Part shown: piece after piece, positions 46,066 to 59,100 of the stretch | Layout of the letters: each line of letters starts with the position of its first letter | Position numbering within the stretch: the first letter of the stretch is position 1 | Notes under the pieces: generated by a model | Seen by the model: only the letters and a program-made list of their open reading frames with translations | Told to the model about the DNA's origin: nothing | The model's database searches: none | Made by a program: the position numbers and the translations under genes | Assembly: GCF_000524195.1 (NCBI RefSeq) | Contig: NW_020170537.1 | Location: 1,974-65,973 of the forward strand | Direction of reading: 5' to 3' | Length of the DNA stretch: 64,000 bases | Source: Echinococcus granulosus | Lineage: Eukaryota > Platyhelminthes > Cestoda > Cyclophyllidea > Taeniidae

Positions 46066-49000
46066 ATGTGAGTCAGCGCTAGCGGACATGTGCGCTCTTG
46101 CCCGCACTCGCACAAGAAAGAGGAGGAGTCGACGCGAAATATTGTTACGGCGCTTTCACAACCCCTAAGGCAGCAAACAAACGTGCCGACTGGACATAAT
46201 CGACCACACACTTAAAGGCAAGCTACTGGAAGCACGGGTGACGATTGTGATCCTGGAGCCCTCCACCAGTGTAGATTTCTACCACTCTTAGGTGCGTAAT
46301 ATTTCCTCGTAATCACTTTGAAAGCGGCAGTAGGAGTTTCTTCGGGTAGGGAGACATAAATGTAGGTGAGTGCGCTTAGGTAAGACAAGGCAAATCGTCA
46401 CTTTGTCCTAGTGATTAAAATCCGTGCTTTTTGTTTCAATTTCAATAAATCCCGAAAGCGACGTACAAAATGCATTTTCCATCAATCCGATCTACGTTTA
46501 GACTTCCCATCTAATTACTTTTCTGTAGGTCAATGGAAAAGGTGGTGGTGGTGATGCAGATTATGCTATGTTCTCCAGGCGAAGGATCGTTTCTCTGCAT
46601 AAAAATGACTTTCTTAATTTTAATAATTCTCGGCAGAAAGTGGCTTTCCTTGCTGGCTGGAGAATGCACTAAATTATGCCCAAAATTTGGTGGAGGTATG
46701 CGTGCTGCGCTCACAAACTGTCATAACCTGTCATCAGCAGTTGGGGGAGGAGGGACTACTCCGAGGTAAATTAAGTATTCAAGCACACTTGGCTCATTTC
46801 GCATTCAAAGAGGCAAATAAATTTAAAATTGTGATTTGTTGTGCAAATGCTGAACGCTTCCTTGGCAAAAAAAAAAGGTGAGTGGGCCCGAGGATCCGCC
46901 ACTTTATGCCAAATTAATCTGCTCTACCGCAGCAGCACCTTTGCGAGCGCTTAACACCTTTCCTCAATTCCTTTTCGCCCAATAAGGTCAGGACTGTACA
47001 TACAAAAAATGAGGCTTTGTTCCCGCTTTTCAGGCCGGAAAGGCAATCATTCATAGTTGGTAAGAACTTTTTTCCTTACTCAAACATTCTGGTCTACACA
47101 TTTTAACGGCCTCCTTCATTTTCCTCACTCTGGATTAGTAAATAAACCATTTTGGGTCATTTCTCATCCCAGGAGCACCTCCATAGTTCCTCAGTCCTCT
47201 ACACTCACGTCCACGTGATGGCTTTATAAGTACTCGAGTATGCACACCTTCCTCATTCGTGCATAAATGCATGACCCGGGAATCAGTATGAAAGCTGGTC
47301 ATAAATCATTTATTGTACTGACTACCACCTCTCGGATCCGCAGGGGCTTGGTTGGTGGTCAAAAAGTTGGATCAGGATCCATTTGCACTTCGCTTTCTTT
47401 TTTCCCTCGGTAACAGAAGAAGTATTCCTCCTACGGGAGGGACATCGTCATCTTTCTCCAGTCAGGGTTTTTAAAAGTGAATACTGGCGCATTTCCCCAT
47501 GACTTGTCCACTCCCTGTTTTTGTTTACACATCAGCGTTCCCTTAGTTAACACAACCTCTACGTGTTGGGTTATTTACACCTGTCAATCACTCGTGGAGA
47601 GGTGTCTGGCAAAAAAGTGCAGACTCCAGAGTTACCGAAAAAGGTCATGCACGTTCACCCCCTCACCTTTTCTCCCATTTCCCACTCCACCATCCCATCC
47701 TGGGTAACACCTGCAAACAAGTGTAGGGCAGCCCACCTACCATCCCTCATGATGCCAATGATAGCATTTCGATTGGATGTAATCACCAGGTGGAAGAAGA
47801 TGTCGGGTTATAGAAGCGGCATTGCATCAGGACTGAATGTGCTTCTGTGTTTTCGCATATGAATGGATGGATGAGTGAATGAGTCAGGCATTTTCACGTT
47901 CATCGCGGTCCGTATGCTCCTTTGCCTCCGCCCCTTCCCCTCCATCACAACCTCGGTGGCAGGAAAGGCGGGGAAGGGGATGCATTCAAGCATTCAAGAG
48001 GAGGAATTAATCATCTGGGAGGTAGTTTAGATAGCGACAGGTGAATTATTTCCCCGCAGTGAAGGAGGCTGAAACCAAAAACATAACTTATATTATAACC
48101 CAATCAGCTGCAGGCGTAACTAAGGGAAAGGTACTTTATTCCTTTCGAAGTGTTCCCCACGTCACCCTTTTCCCCTGTGCGTGGAATCAGTTAGGATTCC
48201 TTCAATTGCTTTTTGGAGGCACCAACAACGATATCGGTTTTCAAAGATGTTAAGGCTGAAAAAAAGGTGACATTTTGGAAGTTGCTTGATGGTAGAGGCT
48301 AATGAGACCCCATTCAGTCAAAAATTGAATTTAGGAATGGAATGGCTTCTGATCCATCATTAACATACATGAGTTCAATCGTGAATTACGTCTCCTAGTT
48401 GATAGATTGACGGGGACGTCTAATCTTTTTGCTGTTTATGAGTGCCATTTTTTTTAAAAAAATGAGTCTTTCCGGTCATTTGACTGATAGGCCATGAATG
48501 CGCTGGTCGAAGAACTTTCCGGATCCGTCAAATGTCTGGACTTGTTTAATTTCAGCTAAAACTATTTTGAAATATTTCAAAATGTGCCAGGTTGGAGATA
48601 AACGATGATCCACTAGATTGAATACAATCGACGATTGGTCATTTTCAAGGACTCGGCACATAACATTGGGGTGAATTATTTCATCATTTCCTGAGGGTTA
48701 GGCCTAAGAAGCTTGTTTAAAAATTTGTTTTCCTTTGATCATCAAATGTGGGAGAGAATTAACGCCTAAATTCCGGAGTCTCAGCAGTGATCTCTTGGGA
48801 ATTTCCATTAATTTCCTCTGAAATGAAATTGGAGTTGTTAGCATAAATTACTGCAACAAAGAACAAATGGATATTTATGCTCCCCTCTCTCCCCTCCCCT
48901 CCCCCCCTGCCCACCCCACTGGCTCTCTCCCTATGACTCATACATTAAATCACTCCTTCCTCTGGAGACACGTAAATTAGAAAAAAAGAAGCGAAATTTT

Positions 49001-49711
49001 TTTGGGTGATAGCATAGTTACCGCCAGGGTCCCAGTGGGCGATCGAGCACCACAGCACTCCGTGCATTTCATCCGGCTGTCAGTCAATTGTTTGACCAAT
49101 TCAAATGACTCTCCTCTCAGACCTAGAATATTACCCACTTCATTGTTTAAGCCCAAATGATGTGTTTGCAGCACAGCCCAGTAAAACTGGCTTGCATAAG
49201 TGACTGATAAACACGTGTTGCACATTTTGTGGCTGGAAAGTCAGGCAAGGCCATACGCCGCGGTTTCGAGTCCAACAGTTCTGATGTAAATCGACGAGTG
49301 CTTTTGTGAAGAAATAAATAGATTTCAATTGTACTTCTTAAATTGAATTTGCTTTTGTCTTGAAGCAGTGGAATCTTGTCTAAAAAGGAAATAAAGTTGT
49401 AGTTGACAAAGTAAACGTGTGATTTTAAGGAGGATCTCTGCAACGTTCTTTCAGAAAGTTCAAGACCACCCACTACAAATCACTAACTGATAAAGGTGGC
49501 ATATTTTTTAAAATACACTTCTTGTGGGTATATGAAGCGTTTTAAGAGGATGCTTTAAAAATTTGTTAAAACTGATTGCTAGCTCCTTGTCAGCAATTTA
49601 TCCAAACCCACCGTCAGTAGCTCTGAAGTTTGTCCTCTTCAAGGTCATCGAAGACTATTAATAATAACTCCATTTAATGTAGACTTTCTCCCCACCCCTA
49701 CTACCTCACAG

Positions 49712-50127
49712 GTGAATGGTGAGGATGTTCAGAATTGCAGCCACGAGGAAGCTATGGAAGTCTTTCAGCGAGCTCCCGACCCCGTCATTGTAGTGGAGGT
49801 GATGCGACGTCCCCAACCCTCATCCACCACCTCTCCTTCCGTTTTCCCCACCCCACTGGTGGGCGGAGGCGGAGGGCTGTGTAGTAGCGGTAGTGGACCG
49901 GGCGGAGCCGGCGACTCCAATAGCGAGTTGAGCAGTGTCCTCTCGACCCGACGCGGCGTCGGTGGTGGAGGAGGTGTTTGTAGCAGCAGCGGCGCCACAC
50001 GTTCCGTTGCAGTTCAGACCGTCTTCAGCGCAGGCGAAATGGCCGCATCATTGGCGATTGCGGCGGCCTCATTTGCCCAACAGGAGGCGCGGATGGCTCT
50101 GCTCGGTGAATCTGCTTCCTATGGCAT
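49712..50127 (+). CDS. PDZRN-like exon: end of PDZ1 and linker
   Basis: Acceptor CCTCACAG before GTGAATGG; donor AT|GTATGT, phase 2. It encodes the last third of a PDZ fold: VNGEDVQNCSHEEAMEVF carries the helix-B region, and VIVVEVMRRP the last strand. A low-complexity Ser/Gly/Pro linker and Ala-rich SLAIAAASFAQQEARMALL follow. The first two thirds of this PDZ domain, including the GLGF-type loop, must come from an upstream exon that I did not find. Confidence 0.85.
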
Positions 50128-53100
50128 GTATGTGGCTAGCAAGTTTCTCACTTTCTGTCCTTGAGCTCAATGAGGGTTAATTCGTAGTCTTCTGAAACTT
50201 TTCTACGTTGAGGCATTGTGTTAACCCTTCCAGACTCCACCTGTGATCCCATTGAGCTAAATTGTAGATTTGAATAGGTGACTGTTCGATGCTTCCTTCC
50301 ACTTCACTTTTACTCACTGCCATTCCAGCCTTGATTTTCACAGTTCCAGTGTGCCTCAGATGGGGATTGGATTCGGCCGGATTTTGTTTGCCATGTTGCG
50401 AAATTATGTATCGAAGTCTTTGTCCTGACTTCCACATCTCGTGTCATCTTAGCCCTGTATCAACGACACCTTAGATTTGACTGTGTAGACTGAAGCCCTG
50501 TTTTTTGCGCATAGAAGTGAGAGTTATGTTGGATGTGGTTTAGATATACCCTTGGGAGTCAAAATTCCTCAACTAGATCAACAGCTATAAAGGGAACGGT
50601 ACTGCCTTCCTTTTTTTTCTACTCACCCATGTGTTTAACATTTATGTAATGCCTAAGCATAGATTCATTTCCCTCTTGCGACTGGGTTTTTTTCCAGTTA
50701 CCTTAAACGGTCTCAAACCCAGGTTTGTGTCTCATTATCCCCCTGTTTTTTAACAGCAAGTAAAAATAAGCTGAGACCTGTATCCACAATTCTATGTTAA
50801 TGCTCTCAACTGAAGTAGTAGGCTTCAATTTCGAAATAATCCACTGATGGTCGTGGATGGTGTCATGGATTATAAAGTCCTCCCGATCATCCCCGATAAT
50901 TATTGGTCAGGCTAGTAGACATGGATGAAGAACCAATAATTCACCAGAAATGGCCTCTGAAACACCATATGAGTCACCTGACCTCTCCATCAGCTTTTGC
51001 AAATGTAAACATAGATGTTAAGATTTATCCCCACTTCCAAGCGGTTGGCCACGCCATTCCAGATTAGCTTCACAGTTGCTTGATGCATTGCACTGTCAAA
51101 AAAGCCTCCTTGCTACGGTACATTGCGGTTTTACCTACATGCGGAGAAAGTAGGCACTCCACATTCACTGTTGCCTTGTTTTTAATCGGTTAATCTAATG
51201 CAAGCGGCCGTTTGTGAGTGTCTACTATACTTTGTGTATTTACCATATCTCGCCCTCCCCCTCTCCCCATCCCGTGGTACAGTTAAAGCACATCTATTTC
51301 TTTTGATTTAGCAGAGTTGAACCATCAATGTCGTCCTCTACTGTCCCTCTTTTGTAGCAGGATGCATGATTTGTAAGTAATTGATCCTTTCAAATCTCCG
51401 CCAATCAAGCGGAGAGAGAGGGAGAGCTAATTTATACCTATTCCGGAATGTTGTTCCAACTCTTTAGCACGAAGCGCTGCTAGGCTAAATAAAAACGTTG
51501 GCTCTCTTTACAGCCGTGAAACTATGACTATGGCTGTTATTGCTAAGACAGACAGCAGGCCGGATTTTGCATTTGTGTGTGCCGGGAGAATCGCCTATAC
51601 GGTAGTGGATGCGGGGGGAAGGGGGCGGTGAACACACCCAATGCCAGCAACCAGTGGCATTGCGTTGTGCTGCTGCATTGCATTGCGCAAATGCCTCCCA
51701 TGATAACCCTTCTTTCTGACACCTTAGGGTTTTGCGCACATTGCGTGAGATACAGAGTAGGTAAAGGTCACTGGGTGTGAGTGTGCAAATACGCATCCTG
51801 GACTAATCAAGATGTTGTCATGCCTGCCATGCATATGGCACAACAAACCACCCCCTAATTTGCTCCCCCCTAGGCCGGGAAAGTATCCAGCAGACTACCT
51901 ACTTGGCGTCTCTGGGGCTGGAGACGGAGTGGAGGATGAAGATGGCTTGGAGGAAGAAGACGAAGAGGAGGGAAATGCCGAGGATGTCGATGATGCTGTC
52001 TTCGGTGTTGATGAGGTGGGATGCCTGGACTACATCCTCAAACAGTATCCCTGTAGTACAAATGGTGTCCTACCATCCTTCTGTCACCCTTATGTCTTCG
52101 CACAACCAATCGATTCTGTCTACGCAAATTTTCCCGAAAATCCCGCCTCCTCTTCCTTCGCTTCTGGCAACCTGCCTACCGGAGAATATGTTACCGAGAA
52201 ATGCTTTGTATGTGATTTTTACAAATCGAATTAGTCTTAGGAAATGTAGCCTAATTTTGTAGCCCACCAGGAACGTTTCCCAAAACATCAGCTAGACAGA
52301 CAGAGAATGAGTAAGTAAATCGGAAAGGTCACAGTCGTGTAGACAGTTGGTGCAAAAAAGGGTGACCAAGTTTTTAGCCATGCAGCCAGCACGACTGCCT
52401 CGTTGAGGTAAGGGAGCCCTATGATTAATCGGAGTAGCGATTCTGCTAATTCGCAACTGTGTGAAGCGGAGGTACCAACGTCCTGGTGGATGTGTGCATT
52501 TCGTCTTAACGAAGATCTTTGTATTACAAAGCTACTGAAATTAATGGCTCTGTGACTGCTGGTAGTGAGGAAGGAAAACATCAGCATAAATCTCATAAAA
52601 GCATAAAATGATGAAAGTATGGCATCTGAACTTAACACCTCGTTGGTCGGCCAAAAAAGGTTTTAGATTGATGGGTGGTAGTTAGGGCGTAGCAGCATCC
52701 ACCCAACACCAACAATTTTACTCCTCGGCATTTGAAATTGCCGCCAGCAGTGAATTGGGACATTTTTTCACTCAGTTACGTTAGAAATAGTTTATAAAGA
52801 GGTCAATTTTCTGCGAATAACTGACAGATTGGCTGTTTTAATCGCCTTTCCAACTTTTTCTTGGAGTTAAAATGAACGTTAATATAGTTGTGCTTATAGT
52901 TGTGACTGCATCATCTCATCGCGATTCTTTTAGGAGGTGATCCTGCAGAAACAATCGGCCTCTGATAAGTTCGGGCTAACCCTGTGCTATCGGCCCAGTG
53001 AGGTTCAACAAAATTTCACGGAGGTGTACATCAGCGAGGTGAGCTGTTTACTTTCCTCTACCGTACTGTACCACTTGGTGGAATGTTTCTTCGTTAGCAG

Positions 53101-56100
53101 GTTAAAGGCACGGCATGTAGACAGCACTACCACGGGCGCTCTCAAAGACTGTTTACACTTTCTCAGACCAAGCACCACCATCTAGACTCGTGTCTGCCGT
53201 CTAAACAGGATATATCAACTGGGCATGTCTGTATGTGGTTGACGGGTGATAGCGTTCAGCCTCAACATTGGAAGTTGGGATGGCAGTGAGAGATAATTTG
53301 CATAATTACAAGTTGACATACACACATGATTCAACTATCAACAGCTGAGCAGCAATCGCAAATCGTCTTTTCATCTTGGAATGCGGCGGTGATGGCGATA
53401 GCCCTGGCGGTAAGGCCGGGCGGTACGTGAGAGTGGGGTGGGTGGGGGGGGGGGGCCGGATGTCTTGGTGATCGGGCCGAATGATTAGCATCCTCATGTT
53501 GAGCAGTTGTCAGCTCTTTCTCTTGCCCTCTATTTTGACTGCGCTTGTGATAGCATGAGTCACTTAGGGTGAGGGAACCGACGCGTCACACACAAACACA
53601 CAAGATAGAGGGAGCGGTCTTCGGAACAAGCGGGAAATGAGTCATCCTTCCTCCGCCTCCGCCTCCTCATCCTCTTTCCTAAATCCCACCTCCCTCCTGA
53701 CTCTCCTTCCGCACAAACTAAGCGCGTGATTTTGCGTGTCTGGGTGGATCAGCACCCATAGAGGACCATAAGTCATTCTCTCCGAATGATTTCTACTTTC
53801 TCAACAGAAATCATGTATCTGGTACGCGCCTTGAGCTCTATAAATCCACTTCTCTGGGCGGTGCCATGGTGGTCACACCCAGAGGCAGCATTACTTATTT
53901 ACGAAATAGGCTTGCTCTCTCTCTCTCATTCTGCGTCCTCCTCCCATCAGACAAAATTGAGGCTTTCTCCCCTCTCTGACCTTCCCTGAGTCATTCCTGT
54001 GCCCCCTAGGACACATCCGGCCCCTGGGGCAGATAAATTATCGAGGCACTTGACCTGACAATGATACGTATGCCCGACCTCTGTCGACATTAATCGGAGG
54101 CCATTAATATTAGCTCGGATGAAGTGTTGGCATCACTCATTCGCACCTCGTAGCGTCATTAGCGCACCCGAGGGGGCGAGAGGAATTTTAACAGCGTTAT
54201 TAATAGTTTGATACATCAAGCAATGGTGATGTCTGTGTAGGGTGAAGCATTCATTAGGTTATCCATCCAGGCAAGAGAGCCCTCTTAGACTAAATCTGCG
54301 TTGGAATCCGTGAGCGTTATTAAAGAATAAAGAATGAGACACCGTTAAGTCGTATTTGTGACTCATTGAAAGGGGTATCGAGGCCATCACGTCCATTAAT
54401 TAACTCAAAATCCGCAGTGGGATGGGCGGAAGGTCGGTGGTTCGTAAGTCAAGACTGCGCGTCCCATTTTGGGTATTGAGTCCCTCTATGCATTGTTCCA
54501 ACCCTGTCATCGCTATTTTTAAGAAGGAAATGCTCTTGGGAATTTTGAAATCAGTAACCGCATGGCCTTCCCCTGCTGACGCCTCACCTCCACTACCAAC
54601 TAGTGCCCTCTAGTGAAACGCTTATAGGAACTACGAATATACCGCTCTTCTGCTGGATACTGGAGGCATTCCAGACAAGTCACAAACGGGTAATGTGACT
54701 GTTAATGGGAGGATTGTCTTTAACCTCTTCTCCCATTTACCAATTGATGGGAATTGGGTTTAGTTACCCCCAGTCCCTGAATTTTTGAATCACCGCAGTT
54801 TTTGTAAACTCTGCGTTGCTTTGAAACTTCTGTGCTTATCCTGTTCCTCCTTGGGCGAAAATGAAAGACTTTTTTGTTGCTTTGACTCCGGGTCCTCCTC
54901 ACGATTGATAGATCATGATTTAGGGGTTAAATCAATTTTGAAACTGAAGATTTATTCCTCTTGAGGAAATTGCCTCGTTCGTAGAAAAGAGGTTGTGAGA
55001 GCACCGACCTCGGATTTGCCTGGTACTTTACACAAAATCAACCACGTGTGTGTCCTACAGACATACTCCCCATAAGTTATGTTCCTACGCCTTTCCCTCT
55101 CTGCCCGTTTATTGCGTTTTAAGTGTGTAAGGCATCAGGAAAATCTCTCCATGCTTTACCGAGTAGGTCTAACGGCGGTGGTGATGGCTGGAGCCGGAAG
55201 AGGATGGAAGGTGAATAAATGGGTGAGTGGGTAATGTTTGTCAGGCATGCAATCAGGGAGGGAGAGAGAGGGAGTGCATAATTGAATGATTGAATGAATG
55301 AGTGAATGGCACAATTTCGGAAATCTAGTAGAGAAGGAAAGTGTTAGAGGGAAATGCTTCGAGCAATGTAAATGCCAAGTTGGCACACCTCAGTGACTCA
55401 TTTAACCTTTACGAAATCGCACTTGGCGTTTTACATCCCCACCCCACATCTCTCTCTCTCTGTCTCTCATTTCCGTCCCGCTCTCGCCCTCACTACCGAC
55501 ATTTTCCATTCACCTCCTTTCTCTTTCTCTCTCTCTCTCCCTGTTTTTCTCGAATTATTTCTGTGTGCACCCCAGGACAAATGAGGATGCCATCCTGATA
55601 GAAACGAAGGCTTGCAGAAAGTACTTCAATGGAAATAACTCCCCTCGCCTCTTTGGGCATTGAATGCACGAACGCCTCGGTCAGAAAGCACCCACATTTT
55701 GGCGCCTCGGCAGTGGCAGAAAATAGTTTCTTGTTTTTATTTTTCCATCGTCGCCAAACTCGATCATAAAATGGTTAGGGAAAATAGATTTGTCAAGTTT
55801 TCATCACCCCCCCCCCTTCCTATTGTATTTATTATTATGCCTGCACGCCAATTCATCCACAAGTGAATCCGAAATTCATTTATAGCTTCAGTAAAGTTGA
55901 CTGTGATTAAAAACACACACATGCAAATATTGTTTCCGGATGACCGATCGTTTCGTTTGATTTTATTGCTTGTTTCCAGGTGATGAGTGATTAGCAATTT
56001 CACTTTTGACGTCACACATATGTGACACCCCGCAGTTCACACACATAAAACCCACTAAATTGGAAGGAAAATAGTTTGGGCTGGAAAGAAAAAAGCGAAA

Positions 56101-59100
56101 TAATATTATTTTATTCGTCACGGTAGAACAATGGAACATCTTGGCTTAGCTCTAAGGCTCGGGTAGCGAAAGTGTCAAGATGTCACATCAGTGATGTGAG
56201 TGAGCACTTTTTCCGGTGGATTGAATAATAATGCAAACAAAAAGTAATTTTTTGAATTAAATAATTGTCTGTTCACAGCACCGAGGAATGTCATATTTGT
56301 AGCAGCTTTTATGATATATTTTGATCTCGGTATTAAACTTCTTCACTGTTTCGCGGCGACGAAGAGGTAAACAAGGCGTGAAAATCACCTTGGTGATAAA
56401 AAAATTTGCTTCATGTGGTAGCCGAAACGGGAAATAGCTGAAAAACTTGATTGTAGATGCAACACGAACACCAAATTATTCTACGTGCGGTTGTTTTTGT
56501 ACTCCCGCAGATCGAGCCTGGAAGCATAGCTTACCGGTCCGGTCAGATCATGTTGGGTGATCGAGTGGTGAAGATCGGAGATCAGGAGATCACCTCACGG
56601 GAGCATGTGATGGATCTCTTCCAGGGCTGTGGACTCTGTGCCAGGATCACCCTTATGCGACAATCCATGTGGAAACAATCGTTGGGTCGTCTACAGCTCG
56701 CCTACCCCACCCACCCCTATCCCGACTCAACCCTCGATATTGGCATCACCAATGTTGCTTATGCTCACTTACCGGTGAGTTACTGCGGCTTTGAATGCAA
56801 AACTAGACCATCACACCTTGTGCTCCCGCAGATCGAGTCTGGACGGTAATCTAAGATGTAGAAAAAATTGCGTCTTGAAAGTCCTTTTGCCATGACATTT
56901 TGGAGGAAGTTCATTTGTCATGCAGGCGGCTTAGGAAGGTAGACACTGGTGAATCGTCTAGACAATAACGCCGAGACTGGCATTTTCGATGACTCAACCA
57001 ACCTGGAAAGTAGAATCTTGTTTTTGGAGTCTGTCACGTTGGAAAGTTCTTCACATGGTGTGTTTTCAAGCGTAAAATTCGCCTTGTATCCTAAATTGCG
57101 TTTGTCATTCCAATTTACACTTCAGTAACCTTCCTTTGTCAAAATGTCAATAGAGTTTGAAGAAGACTGAATTGTAATTTTTTGTCATTGACCAAAGGTG
57201 GTCTTTCCTGAATTTGTTATTTAATTTCTTAAGGTATACTTTGTACTAAAATTGATAAAATGCCAATCAGCTGGCTGGATTTTGATAGCACTATTTTTTT
57301 GCTAATGGAAGTTTTAAAATGAATGTCTCCAGTTGACTGTTCTACTACGATAAGCATTCGGTCGGCGGTTTTTTTGGGAACGGAGCACATCATAATTTTC
57401 GCGGGCCTTTCATTCCAACCGTGTAGGACGTTAGCTGAAGGTCATTTAACGTTGGAGGTCGACAATGCGCTCGACTGACTTGAAATGGCATTTTAAGTCT
57501 GGATCAGTCTGAATCCAAGTTCAGTGACTTTAAATTAAGGCAGATTTATTAGTGACTCAAAAACTTATCTGGACTCCTATGGCAGGAGCCACTGTCTTTG
57601 ATGGCCGCTGTCAGGCTGTCTGAAGGTCGGAGGAGCTCACTCCACACATCCCGATAGCCAAATATCTGGATGAGATGATTTGGCAGTGGTCCTGCTAAAT
57701 GCCGTCAACTCACAGTCTCGGTGTGACTCACACCCGCCAGGGTGCTTCTGTCGAAGTGATGGCTGTTGGGGTGTGCGCTGCGAGGAACACGTTTGGTCGC
57801 TATTGTACATGCGTATGTGTGTGCAGGCATGTTCAACTTTGAAATGAAAAATGTGACTTCCAGAGTAGGTGAGAGACACTTCAACAACCGTGCCTGTTCA
57901 CTTCCGGGTACGGTTCAGTTAATGTCGGCACTGAGGTGTTGTGAGTTTTGACAAGCCAATTTTAAGTCTCGAGCCAGGTGTGACCACATAAAATTGGCTG
58001 AATTTACTTGTAAATCTCGCACTACCCATAACCCGTTGGCAGAGTCGACAATGTCAGCAAAACTTTCGTTTACCACAATTAGACTGGCCTTTTGTGACCC
58101 CAAGCCTTTATTTAACAGCTTGTTCAATAGTTTCATATCAATTGCGGTACTTATAGAGGCTTTAACTGATGATGAGGACCTTGCCACTTCCTTCCACTGC
58201 TCTATTGCAAGTGACTGTCACCTTTTATCTGTCAGATACCCACCACTAACAGCAACAGTGGTGATGGAGACTACTTTTGCCAGTTCCTCACTAGTACTCC
58301 TGCCTGACGTAGAGGTGATCGTGACCCATGAGGCCTTAATAGCCTTTTGTCTCACCAAACAGTTTTCAGATCTGTCAAAATCACCCATGTGTATACCTCG
58401 ATCGACGTGGCAGAGGTAAACACTTCAACACATCACCGTTGGCGCAATTTCTTTTAAGGCAGGAGAGGAAGAATTCCTTTTTAGTTGTGACCATCTGCTC
58501 CAGGCAGGTTGAATGACGCCATAATTTGGTTTATTTCATTTTAGGATCAGGATTCTGGTATGGGCAGAACAACGGATGACAGTGTGAGGACTGAAGAGAG
58601 CTCTGAGCAGGCAAGTTTCTCCTTGAATCCTTGGATTTTCTCTCCTTGGATGATAATTGGGTCCGATCATTCGTCTCAGGTCTGAATTAAGTCCTCATAA
58701 AGCTTCATAGAAGAATCATATCCTTTCAACGGCTTTTTTATGTCTTTACAGCTTTTTTATAGAAAAATGAAAACCTAGCAGCAAAATCATTTAGTGGAAT
58801 GAAATAGATGGCACCTTCAAGTAAACCCACTTCTCTTGAAGTTGAGCCGGTCCTTTCACTCGGTTTGCCTCCCAGTTATGCAAAAGTAGGTTTCAGATTC
58901 ATCACTCGACCCAGAAGTTTAAATACTGGCTGACCCTTGGAATCCAAAACTGTCTGACAGTATCACCTATTTTTGTCCTGTGCCTTGCGATTCAATACTC
59001 CAGGGCTTCGACACACATCTAGCAGCTTAAAATCCAACGGAGATCAGTACAGAACGGCAAGAGCTAAAGGAAAATGACCAGTTGAAATGTTTGAGTGTTT

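Larger units (their letters stand above)
40510..49700. other. 9.2 kb without a confident gene
   Basis: No frame in this interval convincingly matches a known protein. It should contain, or be an intron between, the 5' exons of the PDZ gene that starts at 49.7 kb, but I could not find its RING, TRAF-type or first-PDZ exons. The GC-richer patch at 43.6-44.0 kb with trinucleotide and CA repeats could be a promoter/5' UTR region. A splice-bounded open stretch at 48060-48131 (KNITYIITQSAAGVTKGK) is a weak exon candidate. Confidence 0.4.

Noticed and set aside
49765..50000. Minus-strand Pro-rich ORFs under the first PDZRN exon
   Set aside because: They are antisense shadows of the Gly/Ser-rich coding exon, which is supported by PDZ homology and splice sites.
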